A program made the translations under genes and the position numbers. This document shows, piece by piece, positions 41,201-48,777 of a DNA stretch of 64,000 bases. Every line of letters begins with the position of its first letter. The stretch's first letter is position 1. Source of the DNA: Chitinophaga rhizosphaerae (GTDB lineage: Bacteria > Bacteroidota > Bacteroidia > Chitinophagales > Chitinophagaceae). The stretch lies in assembly GCF_003958645.1 (NCBI RefSeq), contig NZ_RXLO01000015.1, positions 32,129 to 96,128 of the forward strand, given 5' to 3'. Below the pieces are notes generated by a model. The model was not told the DNA's origin and made no database searches. It saw nothing but the letters and a program-made list of their open reading frames with translations.

Positions 41201-42002
41201 AGCCATCACCTGGGATAACAACGACGAGATCGGGCTGCTGGTGAACGAATACAACAAGATGGTGCAGAAGCTGGAAGTGAGCGCCGCCATGCTGGCCAAA
41301 AGCGAGCGGGAGGGCGCCTGGCGCGAAATGGCCCGGCAGGTGGCCCACGAGATCAAGAACCCGCTCACGCCCATGAAGCTCAGCATCCAGTACCTGCAAC
41401 GCGCCATCGCCAACGATTCGCCCGATGTAAAGGCGCTCTCGCGCAACGTGGCCAACACGCTGGTGGAGCAGATCGAGCACCTCAGCAATATCGCGTCCGA
41501 CTTCGCGGCGTTCGCCCATATCACGAAAGTGAACAACGAAGTGTTCTCGCTCAGCGAAGTGCTGCAATCGCTCACGTCGCTGTACATGAGCAGCCCGGAA
41601 TGCCATATTTACTTCGGCCGGCAGGATCAACCATACCTCATCGACGCCGATAAAACGCAGATCAACCGCGTGTTCACGAACCTGTTGCAAAACGCCATCC
41701 AGGCCATCCCGGAAGGGCAGGAGGGGCACGTGGCCATCAGTATGCGGGAGGAAGGTCCGCATTGGGTGGTGGTGGAAGTGATCGACAATGGTGCCGGCAT
41801 CACGGCGGAAGCGCAGGAGAAGATCTTCGTGCCCAACTTCACGACCAAATCTTCCGGCACCGGGCTGGGCCTGGCGATGAGCAAGAATATCGTGGAGCAG
41901 GCCGGGGGCGAGATATGGTTCAAAACCTCCTTGGGCATGGGGACCACTTTCTTCGTAAGGCTGCCTTTGGTGGCCGACCAGCAAAACGTGCCGTACGCAT
42001 AA
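38232..42002 (+). CDS. Large NtrY-type sensor histidine kinase with about 12 membrane helices
   Basis: The protein has 1256 residues. About twelve hydrophobic helices are seen: one near residue 20, a group from about 210 to 480, and single helices near 725, 780 and 950. Two extracytoplasmic sensor regions lie between them, about 490-720 and 800-940. A HAMP domain (about 960-1015) leads to the H box 'MARQVAHEIKNPLTPMKLSI' (His near 1039), the N box 'VFTNLLQNAIQAIPEGQEG' and G boxes 'VIDNGAGI' and 'GTGLGLAMSKNIVEQAGG', ending near the C-terminus. The H box is of the NtrY/NtrB kind, whose partners are usually NtrC-type activators; none is adjacent. The signal is unknown. A T-rich hairpin after it belongs to the convergent plsX. 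Confidence 0.92.
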   Translation: MLDIKEIRLFFLRNGYLLIIAAWLFTFAFLFNNYWSYYSSPHGVQRSLESDIRSRQTDFRELTADTAIVNSLFRGDYSRQTLEQTYSESYHLFAYDSADTRMHLVFWSTNTVEPPAPEATRPGASFRKMANGWYVVLNHRVAPGKWLVGLLPVKEEYAINNDYLGASFYGRPAIGPEYTIQPKPPGLPVADMDKNILFFLHYDPNKSEAAPSLASVLLLTLGVICVFIFINLFASLMARKLTPIYGFLFLFVVVLSFRVITYLYPFPIDLGTLNLFQPTIYAKDDVFKSLGDLSLNVLFTFWLILFFRQHVRTIHPPVLRKKWQGWVIIGAAGLGMFIAGQFLLDLIRSLVIDSKISYDVTNFFSLNEYSVIGSMSLGFIAISFLFFSQIVNYLLNQLTDFQYKTKYISLALVGLIWLAFRYNLPDFSASVVLMLWLLAYVAILDWLENRFSNASASLPFIMWMLMMTVTTSAVLVYYNNQKELGTRMRVAENLSKQRDPYMETLLNDAGDRLAKDPEAQAFFRQPTREGRRKLDALLREKYFARYLNRFNVLFYTYDAEGEILYNNEGVPFNDLQNRIMGNTLSHVLGEDLYYDERSFRDYSYIGKKEYIGGDGPMGYLFFEVRSEPEIAQQDRLYPELLIDGNRLDGQENTDQYSWAVYDKMLLVTNHGSFPFKTRLGAAETPVTDVAYEDDDGYSLLYYKASKDKLVMVVKKTRIFLEFITLFAYMFCLFLLIIAIYSLVDLLVRARLQVSNLRTMLNFSIRTKVQTTIIFAVAFSFLALGLATILFFINRYRAENAQKLSETVQSIGKDMEEVFYNHRQFDEMGMIYDSIFSSRLSVAVGDIAREHNVDINIYDTGGRLQLTTQPLMIEKGLLSPGINPMAYYELAQRNRIQFIQEEKIGRMGYISSYVPMRSQGEVFAYLNVPYFATENELRQQISTFLVALITINAFIFLMAGILVLLISNTITKSFSLITEKLRSVNLGQHNEAITWDNNDEIGLLVNEYNKMVQKLEVSAAMLAKSEREGAWREMARQVAHEIKNPLTPMKLSIQYLQRAIANDSPDVKALSRNVANTLVEQIEHLSNIASDFAAFAHITKVNNEVFSLSEVLQSLTSLYMSSPECHIYFGRQDQPYLIDADKTQINRVFTNLLQNAIQAIPEGQEGHVAISMREEGPHWVVVEVIDNGAGITAEAQEKIFVPNFTTKSSGTGLGLAMSKNIVEQAGGEIWFKTSLGMGTTFFVRLPLVADQQNVPYA

Positions 42003-42072
42003 TTCCTGCATCCGCACAACTGCGGCATTTCCTGCGGCACCCGCTGCATCCCCTTCCGATGTTCAGCAGGTA

Positions 42073-42107
42073 GAAAACAAAAAGGGCCAACCCATCGGGC
42101 GGCCCTT
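42073..42107 (-). terminator. Terminator of the DUF177-rpmF-plsX operon
   Basis: AAGGGCC (42082-42088) and GGCCCTT (42101-42107) pair, with an inner CCC/GGG stem; on the minus strand it is followed by a T-rich tail. It lies 33 bases past the plsX stop and may also stop the convergent kinase transcript. Confidence 0.75.
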
Positions 42108-42139
42108 CGAATATTTTCTGGATTCCTGTTGGTGGCGAA

Positions 42140-43090
42140 CTACGCTTCGGGAGTAACCACGAAGCTTTCGCGGATTCTTTCCAGGAGTTTGGTCTGGATC
42201 ATCTGTTCCGCGAGCACGATCATGTTGGAGAAAGCGCGTTCGCCGGAGATGCCGTGGCCGATGATAACGGGTTCGGACACACCGAGAACAGGCGTACCGC
42301 CATATTGCTCGAAGTCGAAACGGTCGAGGTAATCGTCCTTGATATTGCGCCTCACGGCGATGTCATGGAACGATTCTGCCAGTTTCAGTACCACGTTGCC
42401 GGTGAAACCTTCGCAAACGATCACGTCTGCGGTGTTTTTGAAGACATCGCGGCCTTCTACGTTGCCGACGAAATTGACAAGGGAATTTTCTTTGAGGAGG
42501 GGATAGGTGGCCTGCGCGAGGAGGTTGCCTTTGCCTTCTTCTTCACCGAGGTTGAGGAGGCCTACTTTCGGTTTGTCTTTCCCCAGGATGTATTTGGAAT
42601 ACAGTGATCCGAGAATGGCGAACTGAACGAGGTTCTCGGGTTTGCAATCGGCGTTGATGCCCACATCCAGCAGGAGGCCGGTGGAACCGTCTTCCCGGGG
42701 AAGGATGGTGGAGATGGTGGGCCGTTGGATACCTTCGATGACCTTAATGGAATAAATGGCGCCTACCATCATGGCCCCGGTGTTGCCGGCGCTGATGAAA
42801 GCGTCAATCTTTTTGTTTTGAAGGAGGTGAAAGCCGATAGAGATGGAAGAATGCGGCTTTTCTTTCAGCGCCTTGGTAGGATGTTCATTCATCCCGATTA
42901 CCTGGGATGAATGAACAACGGTATATCTTGACTGGTCTAACGCTGCTTCTGTGAGGAGGGGTGTTAAGGCCTGCTCATCACCAATCAACATCAGATGTGC
43001 ATCAGATGCTTTGCTTAAAAATAACTTAACTCCTTTTACTGCTTCTGCGGGGGCATAGTCGCCACCCATCATATCAAGCCCGATTCTCAT
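42140..43090 (-). CDS. plsX: Phosphate acyltransferase PlsX
   Basis: The protein has 316 residues. It opens 'MRIGLDMMGGDYAPAEAVKG', the family signature, and contains 'AFISAGNTGAMMVGAI' and 'VGLLNLGEEEGKGN'. It makes acyl-phosphate from acyl-ACP for the PlsY route to phospholipids. It is third in the DUF177-rpmF-plsX cluster, a conserved order linking ribosome and membrane-lipid genes, with a 47-base gap to rpmF. Confidence 0.97.
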   Translation of the reverse strand: MRIGLDMMGGDYAPAEAVKGVKLFLSKASDAHLMLIGDEQALTPLLTEAALDQSRYTVVHSSQVIGMNEHPTKALKEKPHSSISIGFHLLQNKKIDAFISAGNTGAMMVGAIYSIKVIEGIQRPTISTILPREDGSTGLLLDVGINADCKPENLVQFAILGSLYSKYILGKDKPKVGLLNLGEEEGKGNLLAQATYPLLKENSLVNFVGNVEGRDVFKNTADVIVCEGFTGNVVLKLAESFHDIAVRRNIKDDYLDRFDFEQYGGTPVLGVSEPVIIGHGISGERAFSNMIVLAEQMIQTKLLERIRESFVVTPEA

Positions 43091-43137
43091 GAACTGTGTT
43101 TTGTCTGTGTGCTCGGGGGTAAAATTAGTAAAAATTA

Positions 43138-43332
43138 TTATTTAGCAGCAGCTTGTTTTTCCAAAACAACTTTTCCTTTGTAGAACAGTTTGTTCTCTAC
43201 CCAATGAGCACGGTGTCTCAGGTGCACTTCGCCGGTAGCGCTGTCGGTGCTTAAAGTTTCAGCAAATGCCTTGTAATGAGTTCTTCTCTTAGCTGATCTT
43301 TGTTGCGAATGTCTGCGTTTAGGATTCGGCAT
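43138..43332 (-). CDS. rpmF: 50S ribosomal protein L32
   Basis: The protein has 64 residues. 'MPNPKRRHSQQRSAKRRTHY' is the classic bL32 N-terminus, followed by 'LRHRAHWVENKLFYKGKVV'. The zinc-binding cysteines found in some L32 proteins are absent here, which is the C-minus form. It lies between the DUF177 gene (33 bases) and plsX (47 bases), as in many bacteria. Confidence 0.97.
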   Translation of the reverse strand: MPNPKRRHSQQRSAKRRTHYKAFAETLSTDSATGEVHLRHRAHWVENKLFYKGKVVLEKQAAAK

Positions 43333-43365
43333 CTTATTTAATTTTTAAAATTGAATACGTAGTGG

Positions 43366-43905
43366 TTAATTATCTCTGAACTTTTCCAATCCTTTCCAGA
43401 TCGGGTTGGTCTGCTGATCGCCCTGTTGTTTCATTTTTTCCAACATCTCGAGGACTTTCGGATCGCACCCGCTTTTCCCGCTGGCATCATCCGGATGGAT
43501 GCGCTGCATGGGAATGGCCAGGTTGATGAACTCGTAAATGAAGTCGGCCACGTTCAAATGGCTTTCCGTACGGCTGATATAGGTCACGTCCGGATCTTCG
43601 TCTGCGTTCATCTCCTCCGGGTTGTCCACCAGTTTGATCACCTGGTTGAAATCGTCCCAGAGCTGGAGCTCGAAAGGCTGCCCGCATCTGTCGCACGTCA
43701 CCGTCAATTTACCCCCCACTTCAAACTTCAGCAGGAAAAATCCCGCTTTCTTGTCTAATTGAAGGTTGACAGTGGCGTGACAATTCGTGAAGTCCGGCTC
43801 GGTACCGAGCTTCTCGAAAAAACTGTCGTCGATCTGATATTGGAATGTATGCACCCCGGGCGTCAGACCTACAAATGCTATGTCAAATTCGCGGAGATGC
43901 TTCAT
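43366..43905 (-). CDS. DUF177/YceD-family protein
   Basis: From the ATG complementary to 43903-43905 the protein has 179 residues. The upstream frame to 43986 contains the promoter and is not coding. 'LTVTCDRCGQPFELQLWDDF' is the characteristic CxxC segment, and 'EFINLAIPMQRIHPDD' followed by a third cysteine matches Bacteroidota members. In E. coli YceD relates to 23S rRNA accumulation; its position before rpmF agrees with a ribosome role. An unusually good Shine-Dalgarno (GGGAGG) precedes the ATG. Confidence 0.92.
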   Translation of the reverse strand: MKHLREFDIAFVGLTPGVHTFQYQIDDSFFEKLGTEPDFTNCHATVNLQLDKKAGFFLLKFEVGGKLTVTCDRCGQPFELQLWDDFNQVIKLVDNPEEMNADEDPDVTYISRTESHLNVADFIYEFINLAIPMQRIHPDDASGKSGCDPKVLEMLEKMKQQGDQQTNPIWKGLEKFRDN

Positions 43906-43911
43906 ATCAAA

Positions 43912-43917
43912 ATCCTC
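43912..43917 (-). promoter_or_regulatory. Strong Shine-Dalgarno of the DUF177 gene
   Basis: Minus-strand GGGAGG lies about seven bases ahead of the ATG at 43905. Such a motif is uncommon in Bacteroidota and fixes the start. Confidence 0.65.
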
Positions 43918-43932
43918 CCTTTTAGAGGGATG

Positions 43933-43964
43933 CAAAGGTAAACAAATATTTCCAAAAGCAAAAA
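43933..43964 (-). promoter_or_regulatory. Promoter of the DUF177-rpmF-plsX operon
   Basis: Minus-strand TTTTTG (43959-43964), 18 bases, then TACCTTTG (43933-43940). Transcription would begin near 43926, downstream of the longer ORF start and 20 bases ahead of the ATG at 43905. Confidence 0.8.
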
Positions 43965-44102
43965 TTTCATACTTTTGTTGATGCACAGGCCCTATTTATA
44001 TATCAAATTATATAAAAATGTCAGATATTTACAGTTAGCTAGTTGCATCAAATTTTACTAACTTCATTTGCGCTCCGCATCAACATCTTTTGCTAATGCC
44101 TC

Positions 44103-46574
44103 ATGAAATCCTACAGTTCCCCCTATTCCCCAGATGATATGTCACAAAAAGGCAGAATAGGCCGGAAACAGCCACCGAACTCACTTACCATAGCCCCGCC
44201 CAACATCGGGGAGACCCCCTCCATCTTCGCACTTTCCATCGCCGTTTTCCTCCGCAGCACCAACGCCGGCGTGCTCGTCACCGATGAACGCCACCGGTTT
44301 GTATGGGGGAACGACCAGTTCATGGACTTTTTCCAGGCCGGGAAATACAAAGGTAACCAACTCGACCAGACATTCCGGGCCATGATCGCCTATTTTACGC
44401 CGCAAGTCTACGATGCTGAAGCATTTGAGTTGAAAATGAAAGAGTTACGGAAGAAGCGGAAACCCTACTTCGGATGGGAACTCCCGTTCCGCAACGGCAA
44501 AATCTACGAAATCAGCTACATCCCCGTGTACGACGGCCCCCGTTTCGCAGGCAGCATCTGGCAGATCGTGGACGTAACCCGCCACCGGCAGGCCGATGAA
44601 GAACTCCGCCGCGTCGACGAAAAATACCGCGTCATCCTCGACAACCTCAACGCCGCCCTCTGCGAAACCGACCTCGAAGGCAATATCGTAAAGGTATACG
44701 ACAGCTTTTGCCGCCTCTCCGGCTACAGCGAAGAAGAATTGATAGGTAATAATATCACAGACATCTTTGTGCCGGAAGAAAACCGCGAGTACGCCCGCAA
44801 CCTGCGGCGCTACCGGGTAGAAAAGAAAGTGGCCTTATTATATGATATGGAAATCGTGCTGAAGGATGGCACCCGGAAATGGGTCATCGCCAGCTCGGGG
44901 AACATTTACGACCGCGACGGGAAAGCCATCGGCGGAGTAGGCATTCATATGGACATCACCCCCCAGAAACAGCTCCAGCGCGAGCTGGAACTGGCCAAAC
45001 ATGCCGCCGAAGAAGCCCAGCGCACGCAAAAGGAGTTCCTCGCCAACATGAGCCACGAGATCAGGACGCCCCTCAACGCCATCATCGGCATGGCGCACCT
45101 CCTGGAAGAAACGGCACTGAACGATGAACAAAAGGAATACATCAAGATACTCAAGCATTCCTCCGGCATCCTCCACGGCCTCATCACCGACATCCTCGAC
45201 ATTTCGAAGATCGAGGCCGGTAAACAGGAAGTGCACCCCCGGGAATTCGACCTCCGCGAGCTCGTGCAGAGCATGAAACATACCTTCCAGATGAAACTGG
45301 GACAGCGGCCCATCCAGGTGACGCTGGAGCTGGACAAGCGAATCGATTCCCTGCTGATCGGGGACGACATGCTGTTGAACCAGATCCTCATGAATTTGTT
45401 AGGTAATGCGGAAAAATTCACGAAAGAGGGGGAAATTGCCATCAAAGTGCAGTTGGAAGATCTCCAGGGCAACGCGCTCTGGATCCGGTTCCAGGTTTGT
45501 GACACGGGGATCGGCATCCAGGCAGACAAGCTCGAACTGATCTTCCAGAACTACAAACAGGCGGAGAAAGACATCCGCGAGCGATATGGCGGCACCGGCC
45601 TCGGCCTGGCCATCGCCAAGCAACTGGTGGAGCTCCAGGGCGGGCGCATTTCCGTGGACAAGGGAGGAGAATACAACACTTGTTTTACCTTTACGCTCCC
45701 GTTCATCGACACCCGGCGGCCATTGGCGAGGCCGGGCGGACAGGACGCGGAGAACAAATACGCCCGGATCGATTTCGGACAGGCCAGGGTGCTGGTTGTG
45801 GAAGACAATCCCATGAACCTCAAATACATCCTCAGCCTGCTCGAAAAATACAAAATCAACCACCAGCTGGCCACCAACGGACCGGACGCGCTGTATTTCC
45901 TGGAGTCGCGGCAGTTCGACCTCGTGCTGATGGATATCCGGATACCGGGGATGGACGGCTTTGAGCTGGCACGCAAGATCCGGGAAGACGAAACGCGGCC
46001 CAACGTGGCCACGCCCGTGATCGCCACCACGGCCACCGCCATGCCGAGCACGCTGGCGCTGGCAAGGAACATCGGCATCACGGAGATTTTGACCAAGCCT
46101 TATACGCCAGACCAGTTATTGCAGGTGCTCAACAAGTACCTGAACGAAGACGAAACCGAAATCATTATGGAAGTGCAAAATATAAGCGGATACGAATTCA
46201 ACCCGTCTCTGGACGTAAAATACCTGAACACGCTTTACGAAAGCAACATCGGGTACGCCATCGACCTGTTCGACATATACGTGCTCACCATTCGTGAAGA
46301 ACTCGCAAAGATCCGGAAAGTGGCGGATGCGGGCGATTGGGACACGCTCCGGTTCCAGGTCCATAAGATCAAGCCCAACTTCTCCATGGTGGGGCTTACC
46401 TGGATCACCACCAAGCTGGAAACCATGGAAAACCTCATGCGCAACAACGAAAGCCTCGATACGTTGCCCGCCTTGCTGGGAGAGATCGTGGAAGAGGTGA
46501 ACGGTTTCTTCCCCATCATCGAAAAAGAATTGCAGAAAATGCAGGCCTTCATGGCCGGCGGCGGCCAGCTCTAG
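44103..46574 (+). CDS. Hybrid sensor histidine kinase / response regulator with PAS domains and Hpt domain
   Basis: The protein has 823 residues, with no membrane segment, so it should be cytoplasmic. The order is a PAS-like domain (about 40-165), a second PAS with PAC ('YRVILDNLNAALCETDLEGN', about 175-300), HisKA with 'FLANMSHEIRTPLNAIIGMA' (His near 318), HATPase with 'GTGLGLAIAKQLVELQGG', a receiver domain with 'VLVVEDNPMN' and the acceptor Asp near 610 in 'LVLMDIRIPGMDG', and a C-terminal Hpt domain with 'RFQVHKIKPNFSMVG' (His near 754). A complete phosphorelay lies in one chain. No output regulator is adjacent. It is divergent from the DUF177 operon and overlaps the convergent kinase-like gene by 4 bases. 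Confidence 0.93.
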   Translation: MKSYSSPYSPDDMSQKGRIGRKQPPNSLTIAPPNIGETPSIFALSIAVFLRSTNAGVLVTDERHRFVWGNDQFMDFFQAGKYKGNQLDQTFRAMIAYFTPQVYDAEAFELKMKELRKKRKPYFGWELPFRNGKIYEISYIPVYDGPRFAGSIWQIVDVTRHRQADEELRRVDEKYRVILDNLNAALCETDLEGNIVKVYDSFCRLSGYSEEELIGNNITDIFVPEENREYARNLRRYRVEKKVALLYDMEIVLKDGTRKWVIASSGNIYDRDGKAIGGVGIHMDITPQKQLQRELELAKHAAEEAQRTQKEFLANMSHEIRTPLNAIIGMAHLLEETALNDEQKEYIKILKHSSGILHGLITDILDISKIEAGKQEVHPREFDLRELVQSMKHTFQMKLGQRPIQVTLELDKRIDSLLIGDDMLLNQILMNLLGNAEKFTKEGEIAIKVQLEDLQGNALWIRFQVCDTGIGIQADKLELIFQNYKQAEKDIRERYGGTGLGLAIAKQLVELQGGRISVDKGGEYNTCFTFTLPFIDTRRPLARPGGQDAENKYARIDFGQARVLVVEDNPMNLKYILSLLEKYKINHQLATNGPDALYFLESRQFDLVLMDIRIPGMDGFELARKIREDETRPNVATPVIATTATAMPSTLALARNIGITEILTKPYTPDQLLQVLNKYLNEDETEIIMEVQNISGYEFNPSLDVKYLNTLYESNIGYAIDLFDIYVLTIREELAKIRKVADAGDWDTLRFQVHKIKPNFSMVGLTWITTKLETMENLMRNNESLDTLPALLGEIVEEVNGFFPIIEKELQKMQAFMAGGGQL

Positions 46575-47458
46575 TTGAACTGCTCCAGCGCGTCCTTCAC
46601 ATCGGAATAATAACTTCCGCCGAAAAGGTTGAGATGCACCAGTAGCGGGTATAACTGGCAAAGCGGCAACCGCTCCTGCCAGCCCTGCTCCAGCGGGTGG
46701 ATGGCCTGGTAGGTATAATAGAAACGGGTATCGAACCCGCCGAACAGGCGCGTCATGGCCATGTCCATCTCCCGGTGCCCGTAATAGACGGCCGGGTCGA
46801 AGATGCAGGCGCGGCCGCCGGTAGACACGAGGAAATTGCCGCTCCAGAGATCGCCGTGCAGCAGTGCGGGCGGTTCTTCAGGGAACAGTTCGGGCAGCCG
46901 GCGGCAAACGCTTTCCAGCCGTTGCATGAGGGAGCTGTCGAGCCGGTGCGAATCGTACGCCATTTTCGCCAGCGGCAGGAGCCGGTTCATGGCATAGAAA
47001 ACGGCCCAGCTGGAATAAGGTGTGTTGTATTGTTTGATGGAGCCGATGTAGTTGGAAGCGGGCAGCCCGAACCAGGGGCTTGTTTGCTGGTGGAGCCTCG
47101 CCACCGAAGCCGCGAAATTCTCCCAGAAATCAGGCGCCGCGGCGCCTTTCTCCACAAATTCAGTGACCAGGAAAGCACGGTTGCCGATGGCGCCGCTGCA
47201 AACAGGGCGGGGAACGGAAATCACTTCCGCCTGGCGCAACTCTTCCAGTCCGCACAATTCCCGCGCAAACATTTCAGGATGTCTTACCGCATCGTTCAGT
47301 TTAAGGAAATACCGGCCCTGCGACGTATCCATGCGAAAAGTTTCGTTGATGTCTCCCCCGTGTATCCGCTCTGCGTGAATTATCTGTAATTTCACGGATA
47401 GTTGCAGGTGCCTGGTGAGGGACTTTTCAAGTTCCTGTTGAATGGTAAAGTCTAACAT
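46571..47458 (-). CDS. Fructosamine kinase-family protein
   Basis: The protein has 295 residues of the FN3K fold. The phosphotransferase loop 'ALLHGDLWSGNFLV' and the metal/substrate site 'IFDPAVYYGHREMDMAMTRL' are both intact, and 'IHGGDINETFRMDTSQGRYF' is the nucleotide-binding start. Family members phosphorylate ketosamines (protein-bound Amadori products), causing deglycation; bacterial homologues also act on ribulosamines. It is convergent with the hybrid kinase and divergent from the DUF3810 gene, 23 bases away. Confidence 0.93.
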   Translation of the reverse strand: MLDFTIQQELEKSLTRHLQLSVKLQIIHAERIHGGDINETFRMDTSQGRYFLKLNDAVRHPEMFARELCGLEELRQAEVISVPRPVCSGAIGNRAFLVTEFVEKGAAAPDFWENFAASVARLHQQTSPWFGLPASNYIGSIKQYNTPYSSWAVFYAMNRLLPLAKMAYDSHRLDSSLMQRLESVCRRLPELFPEEPPALLHGDLWSGNFLVSTGGRACIFDPAVYYGHREMDMAMTRLFGGFDTRFYYTYQAIHPLEQGWQERLPLCQLYPLLVHLNLFGGSYYSDVKDALEQFN

Positions 47459-47481
47459 GTTCCTTTCTGCTTACACTAAAA

Positions 47482-48561
47482 ATGGAAAAAGAATACCGGT
47501 TCGGAAAACCACTGATATCAATAGCCGTTGGGCTGACGTGCATCGTCCTGCTGAGCTGGGCGGTCTCTTCGGACGGGTGGCTGGCAGGGATCTACTTTCA
47601 TAGGTGGTACGATTTCATCAGTACCCTGTTAAGAAAATTGTTCGGCCGATTCACGGGCAGCATAGGCGATGTAATTTACTGCGTTTGGGTTATAATCGGC
47701 ATTATTTTTTTGCTAACAATGATCTGGCGGCTCTTTACCGGCCGGTGGAAAGCGTTGGGATACGGGCTCCTCAAAGCCGCGGCCGCCTGCTGCTGGCTGT
47801 ATTTCACCTTTCTGCTGTTCTGGGGCGCTCATTATCAGCGCACCAGCATGGTGAAAGACCTCGGCTTCTCCGTACAGCCGTACACGAAAGCCGACCTGTA
47901 CCTCCTGGCCGATACGCTCGTTCGCCTCACCAACCGCGACCGCGCGGAACTGGACGCACTGCCCGCTCCGCCCGACACAGCGCCGCGCAACGTGTTCGCC
48001 GACGCGGCGAAGGCGTATGATCTGCTGTCGGGAGACTTGCCCGAACTGCGGTACACCCCGCCATCCGTGAAAAAATCCATGTTCGGGAAATACCTTAATT
48101 ATCTTGGGGTAACGGGCTACCTGAACCCCTTCACCAACGAAGCCCAGGTGAATGTAACGGTCCCGGCTTTCCAGGTCCCGTTCGTAACCTGCCACGAAAT
48201 CGCACACCAGGTGGGTTTTGCGCCGGAAGAAGACGCCAATTTCGTAGGGTACCTGGCCGCAAGCCGGTATCCCGACCCGCGGTTCCGGTATGCCGCGAAT
48301 TTTGAAATGCTGTTGTATACCGTACGGCGGCTTGCACGGCGAGACCCGCCGCTGTCGCGCCTCGTTTGGAACAGGACGCATCCCGGCATACGCGCGGACG
48401 CGCAGCGGATCATGGATTTTTACAAGCAGTTCGAAGGTCCGATAGACGATTACTCCACCGTTTTTTACGATTCCTACCTCAAAGCCAACAACCAGCGCCA
48501 CGGTATCCGGAGCTACAGTGAAGTGGTAGGCTGGCTCATGTCGTATTACCGGATCAGGTGA
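47482..48561 (+). CDS. DUF3810 membrane protein with zinc-peptidase-like HEIAH motif
   Basis: The protein has 359 residues. Three N-terminal membrane helices (about 13-32, 65-85, 95-118) are followed by a domain with 'FVTCHEIAHQVGFAPEEDAN' (His 238, Glu 239, His 242), a gluzincin-style HExxH, with 'EDANFVGYLA' as possible third-ligand helix. The rest ends 'EVVGWLMSYYRIR'. The family is uncharacterised; a membrane-anchored metallopeptidase is the natural guess. It stands alone; a frameshifted coding remnant on the other strand touches its 3' end. Confidence 0.9.
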   Translation: MEKEYRFGKPLISIAVGLTCIVLLSWAVSSDGWLAGIYFHRWYDFISTLLRKLFGRFTGSIGDVIYCVWVIIGIIFLLTMIWRLFTGRWKALGYGLLKAAAACCWLYFTFLLFWGAHYQRTSMVKDLGFSVQPYTKADLYLLADTLVRLTNRDRAELDALPAPPDTAPRNVFADAAKAYDLLSGDLPELRYTPPSVKKSMFGKYLNYLGVTGYLNPFTNEAQVNVTVPAFQVPFVTCHEIAHQVGFAPEEDANFVGYLAASRYPDPRFRYAANFEMLLYTVRRLARRDPPLSRLVWNRTHPGIRADAQRIMDFYKQFEGPIDDYSTVFYDSYLKANNQRHGIRSYSEVVGWLMSYYRIR

Positions 48562-48773
48562 ACGGCGCGGCAGCGGCGCTTCCATGGATCCGGTAATCGT
48601 ATGTGATCGCGGTAGCCGAGCCCGGTATGGTCGCGAAATTACCGTTGTAACCATGCCTGCCGAAATCAGCCTCCACCGGCAACCCGTATTGATAGTACGA
48701 CTGCAGGAAGATGGAATTTGTTCACGCTGTAATCCCTGTCGGGGAACTGCCATTCAGGCATTGCCGCCGCCAT
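48554..48773 (-). pseudogene. Frameshifted remnant of a gene downstream of arginase
   Basis: Between arginase and the DUF3810 gene the minus strand reads as protein in two frames: an ATG just after the arginase stop gives 'MAAAMPEWQFPDRDYSV', and from about 48709 another frame gives 'IFLQSYYQYGLPVEADFG' and continues to a stop at 48554 ('YDYRIHGSAAAAPFT'). The amino-acid choice looks like a true coding sequence broken by a one-base shift. No family is recognised. It overlaps the last bases of the DUF3810 gene. A sequencing error is the other explanation. Confidence 0.35.
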
Positions 48774-48777
48774 GGTA

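Noticed and set aside
40746..42017. 423-codon open frame on the minus strand
   Set aside because: Antisense to the kinase domain of the NtrY-like protein; no motifs and no promoter.
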